Assembly: GCA_902588965.1 (NCBI GenBank)
Contig: CACIRD010000001.1
Location: 1-64,000 of the forward strand
Direction of reading: 5' to 3'
From: an uncultured Pelagibacteraceae bacterium
GTDB taxonomy: Bacteria; Pseudomonadota; Alphaproteobacteria; Pelagibacterales; Pelagibacteraceae
DNA: 64,000 nt
Part shown: positions 57,250 to 64,000 of the stretch, in pieces
Layout: each line of letters starts with the position of its first letter
Numbering within the stretch: the first letter of the stretch is position 1
Translations under genes and position numbers: made by a program
The notes under the pieces: generated by a model
Seen by the model: only the letters and a program-made list of their open reading frames with translations
Database searches by the model: none
What the model was told of the DNA's origin: nothing

Positions 57250-58463
57250 ATATAGATAATATAAAAAAACAATTTCCAATTTTTGATAACAAGGTTCAAA
57301 ATAATGATCTTGTTTATCTAGACAGTGCAAATTCTTCACAAAAACCGCAAGTTGTTGTAGATAGAATTTATGATTTTTATACTAAAGAATTCTCTAATGT
57401 AGGTAGAAGCGTTCACTATCTAGCAGTAGCAGCAACAAATTTATATGAAAATACTAGAGTTTTAGTTCAAAAATATATTAATGCCAAGGACCCTAATGAG
57501 ATAGTTTTTACAAAAGGAGCGACGGAGGCTATTAATTTGGTTGCAAACACATTCGGGCAAAAATTTTTAAATGAAGGAGATGAAATTTTGCTCACAGAAC
57601 TAGAGCATCATTCGAACTATGTACCATGGCATTACTTAAGAAAATCAAGAGGAATTAAAATAAATTTTGCTGAAATAAATTCAGATGGAGAAATAACTTT
57701 AGAGAGTATTGAAAAAAATATTAATCCAAAAACTAAAATGATTGCAATAACCCATTTATCAAATGTTACAGGTGCTATTTTACCAATAAAAGAGATTACA
57801 AAATTAGCTCACTCTAAAAATATACCTATTTTGATTGATGGCTGTCAAGGAGCCCCTCATCTTAAATTAGATATGCAAGATATTGATTGTGACTTTTATG
57901 CTATATCTTGCCATAAAATGTACGGACCAACAGGTCTCGGAATACTATATGCAAAAAAAAAATGGTTAGATATTTTACCACCATATCAAGGTGGAGGAGG
58001 AATGATACGAGAGGTTAAAAAAGAGGGAATAACTTTTGGTGATTTGCCAAATAAATATGAAGCTGGCACTATGGCAACTGCGCAAGTAATAGCTTTTGGC
58101 GAGTCCATAAAATTTCTTAATAACATAGGAATTAAAAATATTGAGCATCATGAGAGTGAACTTACAAAGTATGGGGAAGAAGTTTTGAGAAAAAATAACT
58201 CAGTTAAATTGATTGGAAACCCAAAGAACAAAGGTTCTGTTTTATCTTTTACCTTAGATGGAATACATGCTCACGATATTGCAACAATTTTAGATGAAGA
58301 TGGAGTAGCTATTAGAGCAGGCCACCATTGTTGTCAAATTTTACACGATAAGTTGGGATTGCAAGCTACTGCAAGGGCATCACTGGGTGTTTATAATACA
58401 AAAGATGATATAGATAAATTAAATGAATCTATAAATAAATGTAAGAAAATATTTGATAAATAA
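57246..58463 (+). CDS. sufS: cysteine desulfurase SufS
   Basis: 405-residue group II PLP enzyme that mobilises sulfur from cysteine. LDSANSSQKP near the start, PLP Lys in SCHKMYGPTG, IDGCQGAPH, and the active-site Cys in RAGHHCCQ. It overlaps sufD by 4 bp and the next gene by one base. Confidence 0.95.
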   Translation: MNIDNIKKQFPIFDNKVQNNDLVYLDSANSSQKPQVVVDRIYDFYTKEFSNVGRSVHYLAVAATNLYENTRVLVQKYINAKDPNEIVFTKGATEAINLVANTFGQKFLNEGDEILLTELEHHSNYVPWHYLRKSRGIKINFAEINSDGEITLESIEKNINPKTKMIAITHLSNVTGAILPIKEITKLAHSKNIPILIDGCQGAPHLKLDMQDIDCDFYAISCHKMYGPTGLGILYAKKKWLDILPPYQGGGGMIREVKKEGITFGDLPNKYEAGTMATAQVIAFGESIKFLNNIGIKNIEHHESELTKYGEEVLRKNNSVKLIGNPKNKGSVLSFTLDGIHAHDIATILDEDGVAIRAGHHCCQILHDKLGLQATARASLGVYNTKDDIDKLNESINKCKKIFDK

Positions 58464-58933
58464 TGGACCTTAAAGAATTATATCAAGAAATAATTTTAGA
58501 TCATGGAAAAAATCCAAGAAACCTAAAAAAATCAGATAACTTTAATAAAGATGCAAAAGGTCATAATCCTTTATGCGGCGATAAGGTTCATGTATTTTTA
58601 AAAGTTGATGAGAAAAATAAAATATCAGATATAGCTTTTGAAGGAAGTGGATGTGCAATTTCAATGGCCTCAGCTTCCATAATGACTGAATTAATGAAGG
58701 AAAAAAAAGAAATTGAAGTAAAAGAATTAGTTGATGATTTTTTAGAAATGATAAAGCAAAATCCGGAGCTTAAATCTAAAATTTTAGAAGATAATGAGAA
58801 AACTAAATTAATGTCTTTATCAGGTGTAAAAAAATACCCGATGAGAGTTAAATGTGCAACTATGGCCTGGCATACTCTTACAGCAGCAATGAAAAATTCA
58901 AATGATGAAACTAATACGGAAAAATTTGATTAA
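58463..58933 (+). CDS. sufU: SufU/IscU-like scaffold or sulfur-transfer protein
   Basis: 156 residues. NPRNLKKSDN, Cys38 in PLCGD, Cys64 in GSGCAIS and the third Cys in RVKCATMAW are the zinc/cluster ligands of the IscU/SufU fold. The insertion between the second and third Cys and the location after sufS favour SufU, which accepts sulfur from SufS, over IscU. Whether it acts as scaffold or as sulfur relay cannot be told. It starts on the last base of sufS. Confidence 0.9.
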   Translation: MDLKELYQEIILDHGKNPRNLKKSDNFNKDAKGHNPLCGDKVHVFLKVDEKNKISDIAFEGSGCAISMASASIMTELMKEKKEIEVKELVDDFLEMIKQNPELKSKILEDNEKTKLMSLSGVKKYPMRVKCATMAWHTLTAAMKNSNDETNTEKFD

Positions 58934-59233
58934 ATGGAACTAAAAGAAAAAATAATAACAGAAATAAAAAAAATTTATGATCCAGAAATACCTGTGAACA
59001 TATATGAGCTAGGATTAATTTATGATATAAAAATAGAAAAAGAAAATTCAATTAAAGTAAAAATGACTTTAACCACACCAAATTGCCCAGTTGCTGAAAG
59101 TTTGCCAAAAGAAGTTAAAGATAGTATTATGAAATTAAAAGAAGTAAAAGATGTAGATCTACAATTAGTATGGGATCCGCCTTGGGACAAAACAATGATG
59201 TCTGAGGCAGCAAAATTAGAGTTAAATTTATGA
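58934..59233 (+). CDS. SufT-like DUF59/MIP18 Fe-S assembly protein
   Basis: 99-residue DUF59 domain: IYDPEIPVNIYELGLIYDI in pieces, TTPNCPVAESLPKEV with a conserved Cys, and the end motif VWDPPWDKTMMSEAAKLEL. Relatives mature Fe-S proteins, perhaps as a carrier. It abuts sufU and overlaps sufA by 4 bp. Confidence 0.9.
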   Translation: MELKEKIITEIKKIYDPEIPVNIYELGLIYDIKIEKENSIKVKMTLTTPNCPVAESLPKEVKDSIMKLKEVKDVDLQLVWDPPWDKTMMSEAAKLELNL

Positions 59234-59559
59234 AACAGATAATTAAATTAAGCGATAAAGCAGCCACGAGAATCAAAGAAGTACTTTCTAATGATAAAAA
59301 TTCTGTAGGAGTTAGAATTGCTGTAAAAAGTGGTGGTTGTGCTGGCATGGAATACGTAATGGAATATGCAAAAGTTTCAAAACCTGAAGATGAAGTTATT
59401 GAAGATAAAGGAGTGAAAGTTTTTGTTGACCCGGCAGCAGTCATGTACCTATTAGGCACCGAAATGGACTTTAAAGAAGAGGAGTTTTCATCTTCTTTTG
59501 TGTTTAAAAACCCTAATGAAACAGAGCGCTGTGGATGCGGAGAGTCCTTTAAAATATAG
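59230..59559 (+). CDS. sufA: A-type Fe-S carrier (SufA/IscA)
   Basis: 109 residues. Three cysteines of A-type carriers: Cys37 in GGCAGM and Cys101/Cys103 in the C-terminal ERCGCGESF. It receives clusters from SufBCD and delivers them to apoproteins. Last gene of the suf operon (53414-59559). IscA and SufA cannot be separated by sequence alone; context favours SufA. Confidence 0.93.
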   Translation: MKQIIKLSDKAATRIKEVLSNDKNSVGVRIAVKSGGCAGMEYVMEYAKVSKPEDEVIEDKGVKVFVDPAAVMYLLGTEMDFKEEEFSSSFVFKNPNETERCGCGESFKI

Positions 59560-59616
59560 TCCCATTTTGAACATAGCAGAGTTGCAATAAATGCATAGAT
59601 AGGTTATTTGTATATA

Positions 59617-59787
59617 ATGAATCTTTTTGAATTTAGAAACCTGCTTAAGTCAGAGGATAGAAAAGAGAAAAGAAAAGGATTTCTAAGATCTCTAATTAAA
59701 TCTGTCGAGACTGGAGCAAATGGCACACAAGATTACGTTGTTAAAAAGGGTCCTGGCAAAGATAAAGTTGCTTCAACAAGACAGTAA
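59617..59787 (+). CDS. putative 56-aa small protein downstream of suf
   Basis: An ATG at 59617 opens a 56-residue frame ending TAA at 59787, four bases before the glnA stop. It is basic: a Lys/Arg-rich region SEDRKEKRKG, then a short amphipathic part FLRSLIKSVE and a Gly/Lys C-terminus (YVVKKGPGKDKVASTRQ). No cysteine and no membrane segment. In such AT-rich DNA a random frame of this length is uncommon, and codons are not purely AT-driven, which supports a real gene. The ribosome site is weak (AGG 14 bases upstream). I do not recognise the family. Confidence 0.45.
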   Translation: MNLFEFRNLLKSEDRKEKRKGFLRSLIKSVETGANGTQDYVVKKGPGKDKVASTRQ

Positions 59788-59790
59788 TAA

Positions 59791-61197
59791 TTAACAACTG
59801 TAATACATATCGAACTCTATTGGGTGTGGCGTGTGTTCAAAATTGTGTATTTCCTCAAATTTCAGAGCAATGTATGCATCTATTTGATCATCAGTAAATA
59901 CATTACCTTGTTTTAAAAAATCTCTATCTTTATCTAAGCTCTCCATAGCTTCTCTTAAAGAACCACAGACGGTTGGTATTTTTTTGACTTCATTTTCTGA
60001 TAGTGCGTATAGATCTTTATCAAATGATTTTCCAGGATCAATTTTATTTTTAATCCCATCAAGGCCTGCCATTAGCATAGCTGCGAAAGTTAAATAAGGA
60101 TTACCTGCTGCATCGCCGAATCTAATTTCACATCTTGCAGCTTTTTTACTTAGAGTAATTGGAATTCTACAAGATGCAGATCTGTTTCTTGCTGAGTAAG
60201 CTAACAAAACTGGTGCTTCAAATCCTGGAATTAATCTCTTATAACTATTTGTTGTAGCATTTGAAAAAGCATTTATTGCTTTAGCATGTTTTAAAATTCC
60301 ACCTATATAATTTAAAGCTAATTCAGATAAACCAGCATACTTATCACCTGAAAATAATGCAGAGTCTCCCTTCCAAATAGATTGATGTACATGCATCCCT
60401 GAACCGTTATCTCCTTTAACAGGTTTTGGCATGAATGTTGCAGTTTTACCAAATGAGTGCGAGACCATATGAACTGCATATTTATAAAGTTGTAAATTAT
60501 CTGCTTGATCAACTAAGGTTCCAAAATACATTCCTAACTCATGTTGACTAGGTGCCACTTCGTGGTGATGTTTTTCAACTTTAATACCCATATCTTTCAT
60601 TGCTTTTAAATATTCACTTCTCATGTCCTGAGCGCTATCAACTGGAGGTACAGGAAAATAACCTCCCTTAATTCCTGGTCTGTGACCCATATTTCCATTT
60701 TCATATTCTTTTCCAGTATTATAAGGACCTTCTGTACTATCAATTTTAAAGCCTGTTTCGTTCATATCGTTTTTAAATCTCACATCGTCGAATACAAAAA
60801 ATTCTGCCTCAGGTCCAAAATATGCCTTATCTCCTATCCCAGAAGTTTTTAAATATGCCTCTGCTTTCTTTGCAGTTCCTCGTGGATCTCTTTCGTAAGG
60901 ATCTTTTTTTATAGCATCTAAAATATCGCAGAATAAATTTAAAGTATTATGAGATGTAAAAGGATCAACTATTGCTCTTGTCAAATCAGGCTTAAGTATC
61001 ATGTCAGATTCATTAATAGCTTTCCACCCAGCAATTGATGATCCATCAAAAAATATTCCCTCATTTAACATTTCTTCATCCACAACTTTTGTATCCATCG
61101 TTACATGTTGAAGTTTACCTCTAGGGTCAGTAAATCTTAAGTCTACGTATTCTATATCTTTATCTTTAATTGTTTTTAATACATCATTTGCACTCAT
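59791..61197 (-). CDS. glnA: glutamine synthetase, type I
   Basis: 468 residues. Assimilates ammonium into glutamine. [18 protein letters not shown] near 48-65, [31 protein letters not shown] and NRSASCRIP are the catalytic/metal segments. The adenylylation Tyr lies in DLYALSENE near 397, so the enzyme is probably controlled by adenylylation (type I-beta). glnB, which usually precedes glnA in alphaproteobacteria, is not here; an inverted repeat and ybaK lie upstream. An AGGAGAAG ribosome site precedes the ATG. Confidence 0.97.
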   Translation of the reverse strand: MSANDVLKTIKDKDIEYVDLRFTDPRGKLQHVTMDTKVVDEEMLNEGIFFDGSSIAGWKAINESDMILKPDLTRAIVDPFTSHNTLNLFCDILDAIKKDPYERDPRGTAKKAEAYLKTSGIGDKAYFGPEAEFFVFDDVRFKNDMNETGFKIDSTEGPYNTGKEYENGNMGHRPGIKGGYFPVPPVDSAQDMRSEYLKAMKDMGIKVEKHHHEVAPSQHELGMYFGTLVDQADNLQLYKYAVHMVSHSFGKTATFMPKPVKGDNGSGMHVHQSIWKGDSALFSGDKYAGLSELALNYIGGILKHAKAINAFSNATTNSYKRLIPGFEAPVLLAYSARNRSASCRIPITLSKKAARCEIRFGDAAGNPYLTFAAMLMAGLDGIKNKIDPGKSFDKDLYALSENEVKKIPTVCGSLREAMESLDKDRDFLKQGNVFTDDQIDAYIALKFEEIHNFEHTPHPIEFDMYYSC

Positions 61198-61252
61198 AAT
61201 CTTCTCCTGTTAACCGTGGTTATTACCAAAAAAAAATGTAATAATAACGCTT

Positions 61253-61305
61253 ATATAACTAATATCTCCTATGCATTTGGCGCATACATAGAATATTAGT
61301 TATAT
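61253..61305. promoter_or_regulatory. 13-bp perfect inverted repeat with nested stem, upstream of glnA
   Basis: Arms ATATAACTAATAT (61253-61265) and ATATTAGTTATAT (61293-61305) are perfectly complementary. Inside them CTATG (61269-61273) pairs with CATAG (61287-61291). It is the longest perfect hairpin noticed in an intergenic region of this window, in the 134-bp gap between divergent glnA and ybaK. No T-run follows, so a terminator is unlikely. It may be an operator or a 5'-leader structure of glnA. Confidence 0.6.
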
Positions 61306-61320
61306 GCATAAAGCAATCAA
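61293..61320 (-). promoter_or_regulatory. possible glnA promoter
   Basis: On the minus strand TTGATT (61315-61320) is followed after 16 bp by TAATAT (61293-61298). The -10 would lie inside the right arm of the inverted repeat, so a protein bound there could block it. No GG-N10-GC sigma54 element was seen. Confidence 0.4.
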
Positions 61321-61331
61321 TTTATAGTTGT

Positions 61332-61814
61332 ATGAACAATTTATTAGATAGAGATACTGTTAAAAGAGTAAAGGCGACTTTAGAAAAATTTAATAAATCG
61401 ATTAAAGTCCAAATTTTAGACCAATCAGCTAGAACAGCCGTTGATGCTGCAAATGCTCTTTCCTGTGAGGTAGGTGCTATCGTAAAATCCCTTTTAATAA
61501 AAACTGATGATACTTTTATTCTCTGTCTAATATCTGGGGACAAAAGATGTTCACTTAACAAGTTAAAAAAAATAACTGGAAAAAAAGATGTTTGTATGGC
61601 TAATGCCGAGTTAGTTAAAGAAAATACAGGTTTTACAATTGGAGGTGTTTCGCCTGTCGGTCTTAAAAATAACTTAGAAATTATGATTGATAAAGAACTA
61701 AGTAGATTTGAAAATATATATGCAGCAGCAGGCCATCAAAATGCAATATTTAAAATTAATTTAGAAAATTTGATTAAAGTAACTAAAGGCACAGTTAGGG
61801 AAATTTCTGAATGA
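61332..61814 (+). CDS. YbaK/EbsC-family aminoacyl-tRNA deacylase
   Basis: 160-residue single-domain protein of the YbaK/ProX-tRNA-editing fold that hydrolyses mischarged tRNA. Conserved segments are CEVGAIVKSLLIK (catalytic Lys region), ISGDKR, TGFTIGGVSPVG and AAAGHQNAIFKI. Which mischarged tRNA is edited is unknown. It overlaps the EamA gene by 4 bp. Confidence 0.9.
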   Translation: MNNLLDRDTVKRVKATLEKFNKSIKVQILDQSARTAVDAANALSCEVGAIVKSLLIKTDDTFILCLISGDKRCSLNKLKKITGKKDVCMANAELVKENTGFTIGGVSPVGLKNNLEIMIDKELSRFENIYAAAGHQNAIFKINLENLIKVTKGTVREISE

Positions 61815-62698
61815 AACAAGCAACTTTAACTGATTATATTTTTTTAGTTGTTTTAGCATTAATTTGGGCATCAGCATTTTTTAATATTAAAATATCTACC
61901 TATTCGTTTGGACCAACTACCATAGCTTTTTTAAGAGTTCTATTTGGATCTATACCAGTTCTTTTACTCTGTTATTACAAAAAAATAAAAATTGAAGCAT
62001 TTTCAAAAGATTGGAAATGGTTTGCCTCAATAGGTTTTATAAATTTAGTTATACCATTTTTTTTAATTGCCTATGGGGTAAAATCTGTTCAAAGTAATCT
62101 TGCAGCAATTTTAATGTCAACAACCCCATTAAGCGCAACTATATTGGCTCACTTTTATACAAAAAATGAGAAATTTAATTTTACCAAAACAATAGGAGTT
62201 CTTATAGGTTTTTTTGGAGTTATTTACTTATTTTCTGACAATATTGTTATAAATGAAAACAATTTTGTAGCAGCGTTACTAATTTTACTTGGATCAACTT
62301 GTTATGTTATTGGCGGGATACTTACTCTTAAAATTAGCAAAAAAAAAAATGAAAATGTTACGGGATCAATTTTAATATGGGCAACAATAATATTATTGCC
62401 ATTAGTTTGTTTTTTAGAGCAACCTTGGAATTATACTCCAAGATTAGACTCTACAATATCAGTTATATATCTAGGAATTGTCTCAACAGGAGTTGCGTGG
62501 CTTTTAAGATTCAGAATTTTAATGAAGAATGGATTAATATTCCAGTCCCAAGTTGCTTATCTAATACCAATATTTGGTGTGATATTAAGTTATATTTTTT
62601 TAAAGGAGATAATAACAACAAAAGTTTTAATATCTCTTATAGCTATTATTATTGGAATTTATTTTGTAAAAAGGGCTGACCAAAAAAAAACTACTTAA
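61811..62698 (+). CDS. EamA/DMT-family transporter
   Basis: 295 residues, ten helices in two EamA repeats; ALIWASAFFNIKIST starts repeat one and PIFGVILSYIFLKE closes repeat two. Exports or imports small metabolites; the substrate is unknown. It is coupled to ybaK (ATGA overlap) and its stop overlaps the convergent homocysteine methyltransferase gene by 8 bp. Confidence 0.88.
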   Translation: MKQATLTDYIFLVVLALIWASAFFNIKISTYSFGPTTIAFLRVLFGSIPVLLLCYYKKIKIEAFSKDWKWFASIGFINLVIPFFLIAYGVKSVQSNLAAILMSTTPLSATILAHFYTKNEKFNFTKTIGVLIGFFGVIYLFSDNIVINENNFVAALLILLGSTCYVIGGILTLKISKKKNENVTGSILIWATIILLPLVCFLEQPWNYTPRLDSTISVIYLGIVSTGVAWLLRFRILMKNGLIFQSQVAYLIPIFGVILSYIFLKEIITTKVLISLIAIIIGIYFVKRADQKKTT

Positions 62699-63608
62699 GC
62701 TTAGATATTGCTGATATGTGCAATGTATTAGTTTCACAACAACCACCTAGAATAGTTGCTCCTTTATCTTTTAATTTTTTTGCAAAATCATGAAAAACTT
62801 CACCCGTTACCTCTTTTCTTGATCCAAGAGATATATTAGGATTTTGACCAATTTCATCAGGTTTAGATTTATTAAAAGTACTTACTGGCAAAGGTTCTTC
62901 TTTACCCCACAAATTAGCTTTAAAACCAAATGGTAATCCTAATTTTTTGAACTCATAAATATTATTTTCTATTATTTCTAAAGAAACGCATGACGCTATT
63001 AAACCTAGCCAATTATTACTTTTATAATTTTTAACAATTTCACATACAGTTTCATTTGATGGAAGTTTGCCATCTTTTTTTAAATGAAATCCAACTAGAA
63101 CAGGTTTATTTAATCTCTCAACAACATTTAAAGCTAATTCAATTTCCCAGCTACTTGAAAAAACATCTAAGTAAAAAAAATCTATATAAGGATCAATTAA
63201 CTTTGCTTGATCGTCAAAACTTTGTTCAATTATTTTTCTATCTCTATTATCAACTACATAAGTCCCATTTTGAGGAGGTAGGCCACCCGCAATCAATATA
63301 TCTTTTTTTGAATTGTCTCTAGCTTTTGTTGCAAGTTCACCTGCTTTTTTATTTGCATAATCAAACATCTGCAATACTTTATTTTCTTCCAGCCTTACTT
63401 TTCTTGAACTAAAAGTATTTGTAACTATTACATCAGCACCCGCCTCTATAAATGCAGAGTGGGTATCTACGACTAAATTATGATTTTTCTCATCAATTAA
63501 TGCACTAGCTGACCACAGAGATCCATAAGAAACCAAACCTCTTGAAAGAAGTTCTTGTCCCATACCACCATCTAAAATTCTTACTTTTTTAAAAAAATCT
63601 AAATTCAT
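62691..63608 (-). CDS. homocysteine S-methyltransferase family protein (MmuM/BHMT-like)
   Basis: 305 residues from ATG 63608; an upstream extension inside the neighbour is not conserved-looking. Zinc-type ligands are Cys207 (LIASCVS) and the pair Cys290-Cys291 (LGGCCETN). The N-terminal ILDGGMGQELLSRG is typical. Methyl donor could be betaine, S-methylmethionine or another compound. A betaine role would fit the one-carbon cluster at the left end of the window. It starts one base after the TauE/SafE stop. Confidence 0.88.
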   Translation of the reverse strand: MNLDFFKKVRILDGGMGQELLSRGLVSYGSLWSASALIDEKNHNLVVDTHSAFIEAGADVIVTNTFSSRKVRLEENKVLQMFDYANKKAGELATKARDNSKKDILIAGGLPPQNGTYVVDNRDRKIIEQSFDDQAKLIDPYIDFFYLDVFSSSWEIELALNVVERLNKPVLVGFHLKKDGKLPSNETVCEIVKNYKSNNWLGLIASCVSLEIIENNIYEFKKLGLPFGFKANLWGKEEPLPVSTFNKSKPDEIGQNPNISLGSRKEVTGEVFHDFAKKLKDKGATILGGCCETNTLHISAISKLK

Positions 63609-63609
63609 A

Positions 63610-64000
63610 TTAAAAAAACAATTTAATACCCATTCTAATTGAAACAAATAAAACAAGTCCCGAGGTTATAAGTGCTAATATTTTTGTTGGTAAAATTTTC
63701 AAATTTAGAAAATTACCTATCTGTCCTCCAATTAATACTACAAAAAGCAGGTACCAATAATCTAATAGCTGATTAAAAACATATTGTTTAGAAATTTGAC
63801 CGAATATTCCAGCTACTGAATTTATCAATATAAAAATAGAAGCTAATGAAACTATTTCTCTTGGCTTCGCTGCTTTAAGTAAAAAAAGTATAGGACTTAA
63901 AAAAATTCCACCTCCTATTCCGACTATACCAGAAATAAAACCAAGCACTGAACCAATAAGTAAAGAAAAAGAGAAGGAAATCTTATTATAATCATTTTTA
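63610..64000 (-). CDS. TauE/SafE-family sulfite/organosulfonate exporter, partial
   Basis: The frame is open to the right edge, so only the C-terminal 130 residues are seen. GFISGIVGIGGGIFLSP is the glycine-rich start of the second TauE/SafE repeat, followed by four hydrophobic helices. These proteins move sulfite or sulfonates across the inner membrane. It immediately precedes the homocysteine methyltransferase gene, which may hint at sulfur/methyl metabolism. Confidence 0.82.
   Translation of the reverse strand, partial: KNDYNKISFSFSLLIGSVLGFISGIVGIGGGIFLSPILFLLKAAKPREIVSLASIFILINSVAGIFGQISKQYVFNQLLDYWYLLFVVLIGGQIGNFLNLKILPTKILALITSGLVLFVSIRMGIKLFF

Noticed and set aside
61198-61331. tRNA or riboswitch in the glnA/ybaK gap
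   Set aside because: No T-loop GTTCRA, acceptor stem or known aptamer core could be found; only the inverted repeat is supported.

Overview
The window looks like a SAR11-clade alphaproteobacterium (Pelagibacter-like). The DNA is very AT-rich, with lysine/asparagine/isoleucine-rich proteins, almost no intergenic space (no gene-free stretch above 300 bases), and alphaproteobacterial gene neighbourhoods such as rpsF-rpsR-rplI-dnaB, cvpA-purF, lptFG-lptD-surA-pdxA-ksgA, purM/DUF2066/hda, NDUFA12-DUF2155, aroQ-accB-accC and a complete suf operon. This assignment is inference from gene content; no rRNA or tRNA gene was seen.

Layout. 1-4.3 kb: a methyl/one-carbon cluster (partial FAD amine oxidoreductase, small winged-helix regulator, DUF1989-GcvT fusion) facing an orphan glycine-betaine-type binding protein. 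4.3-7.6 kb: two unknown genes, one a heptad-repeat coiled coil, and two transporters. 7.6-17 kb: a long minus-strand run that reads, in transcription order, rpsF, rpsR, rplI, dnaB, an RND/MMPL exporter, cvpA, purF, a PhnZ-like HD protein, a DUF255 protein, an EamA transporter and an MFS transporter. 17.1-19.7 kb: fabD-fabG-acpP-gmk. 19.7-27 kb (minus): lptF-lptG-lptD-surA-pdxA-ksgA, covering LPS export, outer-membrane folding, B6 and rRNA methylation. 27-34 kb: pepA-ndk, purM-purN, DUF2066-hda-aspS. 34-39.6 kb: an orphan C-terminal domain of class II ribonucleotide reductase, NDUFA12, DUF2155, then a surface-sugar cassette (GT2, nucleotide-sugar dehydrogenase, large membrane protein). 39.6-50.2 kb: accC-accB-aroQ, thiS-thiG, RNase E/G, PBP1A, prfB (with a programmed +1 frameshift) and an AsmA-like protein. 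50-53.3 kb: tyrS, anmK, an alpha/beta hydrolase. 53.4-59.6 kb: an Rrf2 regulator followed by sufBCDS, sufU-like, sufT-like and sufA genes with no spacing. 59.6-64 kb: a 56-residue ORF, glnA, ybaK, EamA, a homocysteine methyltransferase and a partial TauE/SafE protein.

How the parts fit. Most genes are housekeeping, packed with 0-8 bp junctions; eight of eleven convergent pairs overlap at their stop codons. One-carbon genes lie at both ends (betaine uptake, GcvT-type demethylation, homocysteine methylation). The accessory-looking parts are the coiled-coil pair (4.3-5.2 kb), the exporter between dnaB and cvpA, and the sugar cassette (35.8-39.6 kb). Most worth a second look are the RF2 frameshift, the orphan NrdJ domain, the RNase E/G without its zinc-link cysteines, the duplicated DUF1989-GcvT fusion, the heptad coiled coil, the palindrome in the suf promoter and the 13-bp inverted repeat upstream of glnA. 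I found no CRISPR array, insertion sequence, prophage or clearly new defence system.
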